From assembly GCA_036257595.1 (NCBI GenBank), contig DATAFF010000058.1, positions 1-22,914 on the forward strand: a stretch of DNA of 22,914 nt. The letters run 5' to 3'. Numbering within the stretch: position 1 is the first letter of the stretch; every line of letters begins with the position of its first letter. The notes beneath the pieces are model-generated. The model searched no databases. It worked only from the letters and a program-made list of their open reading frames with translations, and had not been told where the DNA came from. Below are positions 7,476 to 15,262 of this stretch, in pieces. A program made the translations under genes and the position numbers. This DNA comes from DATAFF01 sp036257595. Its GTDB lineage: Bacteria; Pseudomonadota; Alphaproteobacteria; Rhizobiales; Aestuariivirgaceae.

Positions 7476-9073
7476 CGCAGCAGTCTCATAAGCGGGTCTT
7501 TAATTCTACCCGGCCGATCGACTATGGTCCTCCCGTCATGAGCTCAAGCGGGCAATATCACGAGCTTGAACAGACGCTTGCAGGGGAGCACGCCACCGTC
7601 GCGCTGGGTGTCGGGTTGGCGCCGCTCCTCAGGCCGGGCGATCTGGTGTGCCTCAATGGTGGTCTCGGGGCCGGCAAGACCACCCTGGCGCGGGCGGTGA
7701 TCCGGACCATCGCGGGCGATGCGGCGCTCGAAGTGCCGAGCCCGAGCTTTGCCATTGCCCAGCTCTATGATCTGAAGCCGCCGGTCGCCCATTTCGACTT
7801 CTTCCGGCTGGACGGTCCGGCAGAGGTCGAGGACACAGGCTTGCGGGATGCGCTGGGGGACCGGGTGGTGCTGCTCGAATGGCCCGACCGATCCGGGGTC
7901 CTCACAGACAACCGGCTCGATATCGAGCTCAGCGGGGCAGGTGACATTCGCTCGGTGACGCTCCGTGGCTTCGGCAACTGGGCAGAGCGGCTGCAGCGCT
8001 GGCAGAACGCCCGCTCCTTCATCGGACGGACCGACTGGGCGAAGGCCCGCCGTCTGGCGCTGCCCGGCGACGCCTCGACGCGACGCTACGAACGGTTGGT
8101 CGGCGGTCCGCGGCCGGCGCTCCTGATGGACATGCCGGCACGGCCGGATGGCCCGCCGGTCAAGGACGGCAGGTCCTACAGCGCCATTGCCCATCTCGCC
8201 GAGGATGTGCGGGCGGTGATGGCGGTATCGGGCGAGCTGCTGCGGCGTGGCTATTCGGCGCCGGAGATCTTTGCGGCCGACGAGAGGCATGGGCTTCTGC
8301 TCATCGAGGATTTCGGCGACCGGGTGTTCGGGCGAATGATCGCCGAGGGCCGGGACATGTCGGAGCCGTTTCACAGCGCGGTTCTGCTGCTGGCCGATAT
8401 TGCTGGGCGAAGCGACTGGCCGGCGGAGGTCAGCGTGGCGGGACATCCCTATCGCATCCACCCGTTCGACCAGGATGCGATGCTGGTCGAAGCCGAGCTC
8501 CTGACCTCCTGGTATGTTCCGCTCACCAGTGGCAAAAGGATCGATCCCGCGGTGGAGGAAGCCTATCGCGAGGCGTGGTCTCCGGTGCTGCCGCTGGCCA
8601 GACCGGTCCCCGGCATCTGGTCGCTGCGCGACTTCCATGTCGACAATCTGTTCTGGCTGCCCGAGCGCTCGGGGATCAATCGGGTCGGCTTGATCGACAC
8701 CCAGGATGCGGTGATCGGCCATCCCGCCTATGATCTCGTGTCGATCCTGCAGGATGCCCGGGTCGACGTGGCCGAGGAGACGGCGGCTGAGCTCCTCGAC
8801 CTCTATTGCGCGGCACGCGCCGCGGCCGATCCGGGGTTCGACGAGCCGGCCTTCCGGACGGCCTATGCGGTGCTCGGTGTCCAGCGGGCGGCCAAGATCC
8901 TCGGCATCTTCTCCAGGCTGTCGCTGCGCGACACGAAGCATGGTTATCTGCGCCATCTGCCGAGGGTGCGGCGACAGCTCGATCAGGGACTTGCCCATCC
9001 GTCGCTCGGCGATCTCAGGGCCTGGTTCGAGCGCCATCTGCCGCGACCGGCGACGGGGATTGGGAAACCGTGA
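7472..9073 (+). CDS. tsaE: Fused TsaE (tRNA t6A ATPase) and AmgK-type amino-sugar kinase
   Basis: This is a two-domain protein of 533 residues. The N-terminal part (about 25-165) is TsaE, the P-loop ATPase that works with TsaB and TsaD to make t6A37 in ANN-decoding tRNAs. It shows Walker A GGLGAGKT (63-70), VPSPSFAI near 88-95, and HFDFFRL. The C-terminal part (about 186-533) resembles AmgK, the anomeric MurNAc/GlcNAc kinase of cell-wall recycling. It shows LPGDASTRRYERL (197-209), LLIEDFGD, the Brenner motif LRDFHVDN (385-392) and the metal-site IDTQD (408-412). Such fusions are common in alphaproteobacteria. ATG 7472 overlaps the divL stop (ATGA) and follows a strong GGAAGGTGG, so I prefer it to the ATG at 7538. 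murU follows with a GTGA overlap, which supports the recycling role. Confidence 0.92.
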   Translation: MTQQSHKRVFNSTRPIDYGPPVMSSSGQYHELEQTLAGEHATVALGVGLAPLLRPGDLVCLNGGLGAGKTTLARAVIRTIAGDAALEVPSPSFAIAQLYDLKPPVAHFDFFRLDGPAEVEDTGLRDALGDRVVLLEWPDRSGVLTDNRLDIELSGAGDIRSVTLRGFGNWAERLQRWQNARSFIGRTDWAKARRLALPGDASTRRYERLVGGPRPALLMDMPARPDGPPVKDGRSYSAIAHLAEDVRAVMAVSGELLRRGYSAPEIFAADERHGLLLIEDFGDRVFGRMIAEGRDMSEPFHSAVLLLADIAGRSDWPAEVSVAGHPYRIHPFDQDAMLVEAELLTSWYVPLTSGKRIDPAVEEAYREAWSPVLPLARPVPGIWSLRDFHVDNLFWLPERSGINRVGLIDTQDAVIGHPAYDLVSILQDARVDVAEETAAELLDLYCAARAAADPGFDEPAFRTAYAVLGVQRAAKILGIFSRLSLRDTKHGYLRHLPRVRRQLDQGLAHPSLGDLRAWFERHLPRPATGIGKP

Positions 9074-9780
9074 AGCTCAAAACCGCCATGGTGCTGGCTG
9101 CCGGCCGCGGCGTCAGGATGCGGCCACTGACGCTCGACCGGCCAAAGCCGCTGGTCACTGTCGCGGGGAAACTCCTCATCGACTATTCAATCGATGCGCT
9201 GAAGCGGGCCGGCGTCGAGCGGATCGTGGTCAACACCCATCATTTCAGCGAGCAGATGGTGGCCTGGGCGCGAGCCCGGAAAGACCAAGGGATCGTGCTG
9301 TCGGACGAGAGCGATGTCCTGCTGGACACCGGCGGCGGTGTGGTGAAAGCGCTGCCGCTCCTCGGTCACGAGCCGTTCGTGGTGATCAACAGCGACAGTT
9401 TCTGGCGCGACGGGCCGGAACCGGTACTCGCCCGGCTTGCCGCTGCGTTCGATCCCGACAAGATGGACGCGCTGCTGCTGCTCAGCAGCCACAACCAGGC
9501 GGTCGGTTTCGAAGGGCCGGGCGACTTCCATATGGACGCGCTTGGCCGACTGCGGCGGCGGGGCAGCGATCCGACCGCGCCGTTCATCTTCGCCGGATGC
9601 CATATCGTCGATCCGCGACTGCTCGAGAACGCGCCGGAGGGGCCGTTCTCGATGAATTTCGCGTGGGACAAGGCGCTCGCCAACGGCCGGCTTCACGGGC
9701 TGCGCCATGACGGGCCGTGGCTCCATGTCGGAACGCCCGAGGCGATCCCGATCGCCGAAGAGGCGCTTAAAGAATTATAG
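9070..9780 (+). CDS. murU: MurU-type nucleotidyltransferase (MurNAc-1-phosphate uridylyltransferase)
   Basis: The product is predicted to convert MurNAc-1-phosphate, the product of AmgK, to UDP-MurNAc, bypassing fosfomycin-sensitive de novo synthesis. The 236-residue protein begins with the nucleotidyltransferase signature LAAGRGVRMRPLT followed by RPKPLV. It also has LDTGGGV and the metal-binding NSDSFW, and ends with PWLHVGTPEAI. Length fits MurU (about 225-240) rather than larger sugar nucleotidyltransferases. I use the GTG at 9070, which overlaps the upstream stop in GTGA; ATG at 9088 is an alternative but would cut into the first strand. The uridylyl specificity is inferred from the AmgK neighbour; a mannose-1-phosphate guanylyltransferase-like role cannot be excluded from sequence. 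Confidence 0.88.
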   Translation: MKLKTAMVLAAGRGVRMRPLTLDRPKPLVTVAGKLLIDYSIDALKRAGVERIVVNTHHFSEQMVAWARARKDQGIVLSDESDVLLDTGGGVVKALPLLGHEPFVVINSDSFWRDGPEPVLARLAAAFDPDKMDALLLLSSHNQAVGFEGPGDFHMDALGRLRRRGSDPTAPFIFAGCHIVDPRLLENAPEGPFSMNFAWDKALANGRLHGLRHDGPWLHVGTPEAIPIAEEALKEL

Positions 9781-9813
9781 CACGCGGGAAAGCGGCCATG
9801 CCGGCGCCCGTCC

Positions 9814-9842
9814 TTGACCAGCGTAGAAGTGCTTCTTACGTT
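9814..9842 (+). promoter_or_regulatory. Possible trxA promoter with an inverted repeat in its spacer
   Basis: TTGACC (9814-9819, five of six matches) is followed after 17 bases by TACGTT (9837-9842, a weak -10). The spacer contains AGAAG-TG-CTTCT (9825-9836), two perfect 5-base arms placed where a regulator could block polymerase. If real, it gives trxA its own transcript in addition to read-through from murU. This is a sequence-only prediction. Confidence 0.3.
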
Positions 9843-9872
9843 CGCTTCCGAACAGTCGACAGCGAGGATTCG

Positions 9873-10193
9873 ATGAGCACGACGAAAGTCTCCGATTCGT
9901 CTTTTGAGGCCGAGGTCCTGAAGGCCGAAACACCTGTGGTTGTTGATTTCTGGGCCGAATGGTGCGGGCCGTGTCGGCAGATCGGACCATCGCTCGAGGA
10001 GCTGTCGGCGGAGATGACCGGCAAGGTCAAGATCGTCAAGCTCAATGTCGACGAGAACCCTTCGGTGGCGAGCCGCTACGGCATCCGCAGCATACCGCAT
10101 CTCATGATGTTCAAGGCGGGCAAGGTCGAGTCGACATTCACCGGGGCGGCTCCCAAGACCCGGATTGCCGAGTGGATCAACCGGTCGGTGTAG
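9873..10193 (+). CDS. trxA: Thioredoxin
   Basis: This is a small cytoplasmic disulfide reductase of 106 residues. The redox motif WCGPC has Cys31 and Cys34, preceded by VVDFWAEW, and the cis-proline is Pro75 in SIPH. Most thioredoxins have Thr after this proline, and His here is a small oddity next to the active site. The ATG at 9873 follows GAGG at a spacing of about six bases; an upstream frame to 9798 adds 25 unrelated residues and is rejected. The murU stop is 92 bases upstream. In many Rhizobiales, addB and addA lie between murU and trxA, and here they are absent. The TAG stop abuts the stop of the convergent folC gene. Confidence 0.96.
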   Translation: MSTTKVSDSSFEAEVLKAETPVVVDFWAEWCGPCRQIGPSLEELSAEMTGKVKIVKLNVDENPSVASRYGIRSIPHLMMFKAGKVESTFTGAAPKTRIAEWINRSV

Positions 10194-11537
10194 TCACCGC
10201 CGGGCGGTGCCGGTGACGCCCGAGGCGGTCTCGCCGAGATGGAGGGCGAGGACCCGCCCGGCGAGATAGAGCGAACCGCCGATCAACAGCCGGACGGGCG
10301 CGCCGGGTATTTGCGAGGCATGGCGCACCGCCTCCTCGATCGAGCCGGCGGGCGAGGCGTCGAGCCCTTCGGCGCGGGCGATGCGGGCAAGCTCGTCGCC
10401 CGATATGGCGTTTTCCTCGCCCGGGATGGCGATGGTGATCACCCGGCGGGCCAGGCCCTTGAAGGGGCGAAAATAGCCGGCCGCCTCCTTGGTCTTGAGC
10501 ATGCCGGTGACCAGCGACAGCGGGCGTGACAGGCGCTCGTCGAGCTCGGCCAGGGTCTCCGCCACCGCGCGCCCGGCGGACGGATTGTGACCGCCATCGA
10601 GCCAGATCTCGGTGCCCGAGGGGGCAAGCTTGAGGATCGAACCGGGGCCGAGCCGCTGCATGCGGGCCGGCCACTCGGCCTGGCGAAGGCCCTGGGCGAT
10701 GGCGCCGTCGTCGATGCGCGGATCGGCCAAAGCGCGGATGGCGGCGACGGCGGTTCCGGCATTGTCGATCTGGAAGCGGCCCGGCAGGATCGGCAGGGGC
10801 AGGTCGAGAAGGCCGCTCTCATCCTGATACACCAACCGACCGTGCTGCTCGAAGGAGGACCACTCCTGACCAGAAATGAGGATTGGTGCGGCTCGACGAC
10901 GGGCCTCGGCGATGATGGCGTCAAGGGCCTGCTCAGGCTGCGGCGCGACGATGCAGGGCACGCCCTCCTTGAGGATGCCGGCCTTTTCGGCGGCAATGGC
11001 CGGGAGGGTCGTGCCGAGAAACTGCTGGTGGTCGAGATCGACGGGGGTGATGACGGTGAGACGCGGCTGGTCGATCACATTGGTGGCATCGAGCCGGCCG
11101 CCAAGCCCGACCTCGAGCACCAGATAATCGGCGGGATTGCGGGCAAAGGCGAGGAAGGCGGCGGCGGTGGTGATCTCGAAGAAGGTGATCGGCTCGCCGG
11201 CATTGGCCTCCTCGCATTCGGCCAGCAGGGCGATGAGGTCGGGCTCGGAGATGAGCGTGCCGCGGCCCGGCCTACCTACGCGGATCCGCTCGTGAAACTT
11301 GATGAGATGCGGCGAGGTGTAGACATGAGCCGAGAGGCCCGCTGCCTCGATGATGGCGCGGCAATAGGCGACGACCGAGCCCTTGCCATTGGTGCCGGCG
11401 ACATGGATGACCGGCGGCACGCGCCGCTCCGGGTTGCTCAGCCGGTCGAGGAGACGCCACATCCGGTCGAGCTTGAGATCGATGATTCTCGGATGAAGAT
11501 CGAGGAGGCGGGTGAGAATGGCATCGCTCATCGCCAT
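10194..11537 (-). CDS. folC: Folylpolyglutamate synthase / dihydrofolate synthase
   Basis: The enzyme adds glutamate to dihydropteroate and to folates, in the cytoplasm. The 447-residue product has the Mur-ligase-like ATP loop HVAGTNGKGSV near residues 45-55, TSPHLIKFHERI, FFEITTAAAF and the metal/folate loop LEVGLGGRLDATNV. The C-terminal domain has LDGGHNPSAGRA. The start is ATG 11537, with AAGGA about nine bases upstream; ATG 11531 (MSDAIL) is equally plausible biologically. It is the last gene of the long reverse run, 25 bases after accD, and the accD-folC pairing is widespread in Proteobacteria. Its TGA touches the trxA TAG with no intervening base, so no terminator can lie between them. 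Confidence 0.95.
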   Translation of the reverse strand: MAMSDAILTRLLDLHPRIIDLKLDRMWRLLDRLSNPERRVPPVIHVAGTNGKGSVVAYCRAIIEAAGLSAHVYTSPHLIKFHERIRVGRPGRGTLISEPDLIALLAECEEANAGEPITFFEITTAAAFLAFARNPADYLVLEVGLGGRLDATNVIDQPRLTVITPVDLDHQQFLGTTLPAIAAEKAGILKEGVPCIVAPQPEQALDAIIAEARRRAAPILISGQEWSSFEQHGRLVYQDESGLLDLPLPILPGRFQIDNAGTAVAAIRALADPRIDDGAIAQGLRQAEWPARMQRLGPGSILKLAPSGTEIWLDGGHNPSAGRAVAETLAELDERLSRPLSLVTGMLKTKEAAGYFRPFKGLARRVITIAIPGEENAISGDELARIARAEGLDASPAGSIEEAVRHASQIPGAPVRLLIGGSLYLAGRVLALHLGETASGVTGTARR

Positions 11538-11562
11538 GGCACGCGATCCTTGACTGGTCGCC

Positions 11563-12492
11563 TCACTCGGCGGCCGCCTCGCTTTCCAATGGCTCCGCCC
11601 GCTCGACGTCCTCCTCGGTTGCCGGCTCGCGCTTGGCCGGCGCTTTCTTCATCAGGAGCCTGATGAGCCGGGCGATGGTCTCGCGCAGCTGGTGGCGGTG
11701 AACGACCATGTCGATCATGCCATGCTCGAGCAGATACTCGGCGCGCTGGAAGCCTTCGGGCAGCTTCTCGCGGATGGTCTGCTCGATGACCCGCGGACCG
11801 GCGAAGCCGATGAGGGCACCGGGCTCGGCGAGGTGGACGTCGCCGAGCATGCCGTAGGAGGCAGTCACTCCGCCGGTGGTGGGATGGGTCAGCACCACGA
11901 TATAGGGCAGGCCGGCGCGGCGGAGCGCCTGCACGGCGACCGTCGTGCGCGGCAGCTGCATGAGGGAGAGGATGCCCTCCTGCATGCGGGCGCCGCCCGA
12001 AGAGACAAACAGCACGAAAGGCGTCCGGCGCTCGACGGCGGTCAGCATGGCGGTGATGATCGCCTCGCCGGCGGCCATGCCGAGCGAGCCGCCCATAAAG
12101 GCGAAATCCTGGACGGTGATCACCGTCTCGATGCCATCGAGGGTGCCGAGGGCGGCCATCACGCAATCATTGCGCTCGGTCTTGGTGCGCGCCTCCTTGA
12201 GACGGTCGGCATAGCGCCGCTCGTCGCGAAAACGGAGCGGATCCTGAGTGACCTCCGGGAGCGTGATCTCCTCGAATTCGCCGCCATCGAACATGACATT
12301 GAGCCGGACGTCCGGCGACATGCGCATATGATGGCCGGAATTGGGGATGACGAACTGATTGGCCTCGAGATCGCGGTAGAAAACCATCTCGCCGGTCTCG
12401 GGGCACTTGACCCACATATTGTCCGGCAGCTCGCGCTTGACGCCGAGGAAGGAGCGGATTTTCGGGCGGACGAAATTCTTGATCCAGTTCAT
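11563..12492 (-). CDS. accD: Acetyl-CoA carboxylase carboxyltransferase subunit beta
   Basis: This is the beta subunit of the carboxyltransferase that, with AccA, moves the carboxyl group from biotin-BCCP to acetyl-CoA to make malonyl-CoA. The 309-residue product has the crotonase-like core with GGSLGMAAGEAI, SSGGARMQEGILSLMQ, TTGGVTASYGMLGD and REKLPEGFQ. The N-terminal zinc ribbon, normally C-x2-C-x15-C-x2-C, is degenerate. Only Cys30 remains; the other positions are Thr33, Ile49 and Ser52 (KCPETGEM, VIPNSGHH). I recall the same loss in other rhizobial AccD proteins, so this is probably a lineage trait and not damage. The ATG at 12492 overlaps the trpA stop in ATGA; the open frame extending to 12666 is the trpA region in another frame. 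The C-terminus is an acidic, low-complexity tail. Confidence 0.96.
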   Translation of the reverse strand: MNWIKNFVRPKIRSFLGVKRELPDNMWVKCPETGEMVFYRDLEANQFVIPNSGHHMRMSPDVRLNVMFDGGEFEEITLPEVTQDPLRFRDERRYADRLKEARTKTERNDCVMAALGTLDGIETVITVQDFAFMGGSLGMAAGEAIITAMLTAVERRTPFVLFVSSGGARMQEGILSLMQLPRTTVAVQALRRAGLPYIVVLTHPTTGGVTASYGMLGDVHLAEPGALIGFAGPRVIEQTIREKLPEGFQRAEYLLEHGMIDMVVHRHQLRETIARLIRLLMKKAPAKREPATEEDVERAEPLESEAAAE

Positions 12493-13343
12493 CTCTCGAA
12501 CCCTCCTCGGGCGGCCGCCAATCCTGCGGCAGGGGTGAGCCCACGGGCCAGCACCGACACGAGCTCCAGCAGGGATGGCGCGGTCCCGGCGGTGGCCCGC
12601 CCGTGCGGATCGAGGGTTTCGCCGATCCGCCGGGTCAGGGCCGAGCCGACGACGACGGCGTCGCATTCGCCCGCCAGCGCCCGCACCTGGTCTTCACTCT
12701 TGACGCCAAAACCCACCGCGATCGGCAGCTCCGTCGCCTGACGGATGCGCGCCACCTCGCGCGCCACCCTGGCGATGTCCGGCGTTTTGGTGCCGGTGAT
12801 GCCGAGCACCGAGACGTAATAAAGGAAGCCCGAGGTGTTGGCGAGCACTGCCGGCAGCCGCCGCTCGTCGGTGGTGGGCGTGGCGAGGCGGATGAAGCTC
12901 AGCCCGGCCCGGATGGCCGGGAGGCAGAGCTCGGAATCCTCCTCAGGGGGCAGGTCGACGACGATCAGGCCATCGACGCCGGCGGTGCGGGCATCGGCAA
13001 GGAAGCGCTCGACGCCGTAGATATAGATCGGGTTGTAATAACCCATGAGCACCAGGGGCGTTGAGTCGTTGCGCCGCCGGAAGTGCCGGACCATCTCCAG
13101 GGTCTTCACCATGGTCTGGCCGGATTTGAGCGCCCGGAGCCCGGCGGCCTGGATGGCCGGCCCGTCGGCCATCGGATCGGTGAAGGGCATGCCGAGCTCG
13201 ATCAGATCGGCGCCGGCCTCGGGCAGCGCCTCGAGGATCGCCAGCGAGGTTGCGTAATCGGGATCGCCGGCGGTGACGAAGGTGACGAGGCCGGAGCGGC
13301 CAGCCGCCTTCAGCCCGCGAAAGCAGCGATCGATCCGGCTCAT
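12489..13343 (-). CDS. trpA: Tryptophan synthase alpha subunit
   Basis: The subunit cleaves indole-3-glycerol phosphate to indole and glyceraldehyde-3-phosphate within the alpha2beta2 complex. In the 284-residue TIM barrel the catalytic pair falls at Glu49 (DLIELGMPF) and Asp60 (DPMADGPAIQ), the same numbers as in the enterobacterial enzyme. GYYNPIYIYG, VVDLPPEE and VGFGVKSEDQV are further family stretches. The ATG at 13343 lies five bases after the trpB stop, with only a weak GAG just before it, so translation is probably coupled to trpB. The C-terminus after residue 260 is Ala/Gly/Arg-rich and variable. Its TGA overlaps the accD start. Confidence 0.96.
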   Translation of the reverse strand: MSRIDRCFRGLKAAGRSGLVTFVTAGDPDYATSLAILEALPEAGADLIELGMPFTDPMADGPAIQAAGLRALKSGQTMVKTLEMVRHFRRRNDSTPLVLMGYYNPIYIYGVERFLADARTAGVDGLIVVDLPPEEDSELCLPAIRAGLSFIRLATPTTDERRLPAVLANTSGFLYYVSVLGITGTKTPDIARVAREVARIRQATELPIAVGFGVKSEDQVRALAGECDAVVVGSALTRRIGETLDPHGRATAGTAPSLLELVSVLARGLTPAAGLAAARGGFER

Positions 13344-13348
13344 CTCGG

Positions 13349-14566
13349 TCACAGCGCGACTCCGAGGTGCTGGGCCACGGTGAAGATGTCCTTGTCGCCG
13401 CGGCCACACATATTCATCACCAAGAGGTGGTCGCGCGGGCGCTGCGGTGCAATCTCCATGACCTTGGCGAGGGCATGGGCGGGCTCGAGGGCCGGGATGA
13501 TGCCTTCGAGCTCGCAGCACAGGCGGAAGGCGGTCAACGCCTCGTCATCGGTCGCCGACAGATAGTTAACGCGGCCGACATCGTGGAGCCAGGCATGCTC
13601 GGGCCCGATGCCGGGATAGTCGAGGCCGGCGGAAATGGAGTGAGCCTCGGCGATCTGCCCGTCATCATCCATGAGCAGATAGGTCTTGTTGCCGTGAAGG
13701 ACGCCGGGCCGGCCGCCGGTGATCGAGGCGGCATGGAGACCGGTGTCGAGCCCGCGGCCGGCGGCCTCAACACCGTAGATCGCCACTTCCGGATCATCGA
13801 GGAAAGGGAAGAACAGCCCCATGGCATTGGAGCCGCCGCCGATCGCTGCCACCAGCGTATCGGGAAGCCGACCCTCCCGCGCGATGATCTGGCGCCTGGT
13901 CTCGTTGCCGATCACCGATTGGAAGTCGCGGACCATCGTCGGATAAGGATGGGGGCCGGCCACCGTTCCGATGCAATAGAAGGTGTCCTCGACATTGGCC
14001 ACCCAATCGCGCAGCGCCTCGTTCAGGGCATCCTTGAGGGTGCGCGAGCCGGAGGAGACGGGGCGGACCTCGGCGCCGAGGAGCTTCATGCGGAAGACGT
14101 TCGGCTTCTGCCGCTCGACATCGACCTCGCCCATATAGACGACGCATTGGAGGCCAAAGCGGGCGCAGGCGGTGGCGGTCGCGACGCCATGCTGGCCGGC
14201 GCCGGTCTCGGCGATGATCCGAGTCTTGCCCATGCGGCGGGCGAGCAGGATCTGGCCCATGACGTTGTTGATCTTGTGAGCGCCGGTGTGGTTGAGCTCG
14301 TCGCGCTTGAAGTAGATCTTGGCGCCGCCGAGATGGTCGGTCAGCCGCTCGGCGAAATAGAGCGGCGAGGGTCGTCCGACATAGTGCTCGAGAAAGGATG
14401 AAAGCTCGGCCTCGAAGCCGGGATCGGCGCGGGCCGCCTGATAGGCCTGCTCGAGCTCGAGAATGAGGGGCATCAGGGTCTCGGCCACGAAGCGACCGCC
14501 AAACCGGCCGAAATGGCCATGCTCGTCGGGGCCCGTCCTGAAGGAATTGGGTACGCTGACCTGCAT
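13349..14566 (-). CDS. trpB: Tryptophan synthase beta subunit
   Basis: This is the PLP enzyme that condenses indole with L-serine to make tryptophan. The 405-residue product begins with GRFGGRFVAETLMP, typical of TrpB1. Lys98 in HTGAHKINN forms the Schiff base, TGAGQHGVATA and GEVDVERQKPNV follow, and GGGSNAMG binds the PLP phosphate. The C-terminus contains CGRGDKDIF. Length is normal. The ATG at 14566 follows GGACGAG at a suitable distance and is the expected N-terminus. It sits 32 bases after trpF and 5 bases before trpA, in the trpF-trpB-trpA order usual in alphaproteobacteria. Confidence 0.98.
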   Translation of the reverse strand: MQVSVPNSFRTGPDEHGHFGRFGGRFVAETLMPLILELEQAYQAARADPGFEAELSSFLEHYVGRPSPLYFAERLTDHLGGAKIYFKRDELNHTGAHKINNVMGQILLARRMGKTRIIAETGAGQHGVATATACARFGLQCVVYMGEVDVERQKPNVFRMKLLGAEVRPVSSGSRTLKDALNEALRDWVANVEDTFYCIGTVAGPHPYPTMVRDFQSVIGNETRRQIIAREGRLPDTLVAAIGGGSNAMGLFFPFLDDPEVAIYGVEAAGRGLDTGLHAASITGGRPGVLHGNKTYLLMDDDGQIAEAHSISAGLDYPGIGPEHAWLHDVGRVNYLSATDDEALTAFRLCCELEGIIPALEPAHALAKVMEIAPQRPRDHLLVMNMCGRGDKDIFTVAQHLGVAL

Positions 14567-14598
14567 TGTCTCGTCCGAAAGCCGACTTGCGGGCGGTT

Positions 14599-15249
14599 TT
14601 AGCTGGCGCGGCGCACCGCCTCAATGAAATTTCGGATCAATTGCTCGTCCTTGACACCGCGCGCTCGCTCGACGCCGGAGGAAACATCGACGATCGCCGC
14701 CCCGGTCAGCGCAATGGCGCGGCCGACATTGGCCGGATCAAGCCCGCCCGAAAGCATGAACTTCCCGGAAATGGCGGCCTTTCGACAGAGTTCCCAGTCG
14801 AAGGCCAGGCCATTGCCCCCCGGGAGCCCGCCGGCCACGGTGGGCGGCGCCTTGGTGTCGAACAGAATCATCGCTGCCGCATGGTGAAAGACATGGGCCT
14901 TGGCGAAATCGTCGGCATCGCCGATGGCGATCGCCTTGATGACCGGGATGCCCGTCCGGGTTGAAATTTCTGACACCTCCTGCGCCGTCTCCGAGCCATG
15001 GGCCTGGATGAAATCGGGACGAACTTCGGTGGCGATCCGGGCGATATGGTCTGGCGGCGCATCGACCACGACGGCCACCGACCTGGCACGGCCGCGCGCC
15101 TGGTCGGCGAGGCGGCGCGCGGTTTCGATCTCGACATGGCGGGGGCTCGGCCGATGAAAGACGAGTCCGACGTAATCGGCGCCGGCGGCAAGTGCCGCCG
15201 CCATCGTCTCGGACGTCGACAGCCCGCAGATCTTCACCTCCGTCGACAT
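14599..15249 (-). CDS. trpF: Phosphoribosylanthranilate isomerase
   Basis: The enzyme isomerises N-(5'-phosphoribosyl)anthranilate to CdRP, the third step of tryptophan synthesis. The 216-residue single-domain TIM barrel starts VKICGL, with Cys8 as the general base. It contains YVGLVFHRPSPR, the general acid Asp in ILFDTKA, and the phosphate-binding FMLSGGLDPANV and DVSSGVE. The frame is open upstream to 15558, but ATG 15249 gives the canonical MSTEVKICG start and lies 13 bases after the preceding gene's stop. It is a free-standing TrpF, not fused to TrpC. Confidence 0.96.
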   Translation of the reverse strand: MSTEVKICGLSTSETMAAALAAGADYVGLVFHRPSPRHVEIETARRLADQARGRARSVAVVVDAPPDHIARIATEVRPDFIQAHGSETAQEVSEISTRTGIPVIKAIAIGDADDFAKAHVFHHAAAMILFDTKAPPTVAGGLPGGNGLAFDWELCRKAAISGKFMLSGGLDPANVGRAIALTGAAIVDVSSGVERARGVKDEQLIRNFIEAVRRAS

Positions 15250-15262
15250 CGGCGTCTCGCTC

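Noticed and set aside
7544..9037. 497-codon minus-strand open frame opposite tsaE-amgK
   Set aside because: The sense strand carries complete Walker A and Brenner motifs; the antisense product is Arg/His/Gly-rich without domains.
10587..11663. 358-codon plus-strand frame opposite folC
   Set aside because: It is an antisense shadow; folC motifs on the minus strand are complete.
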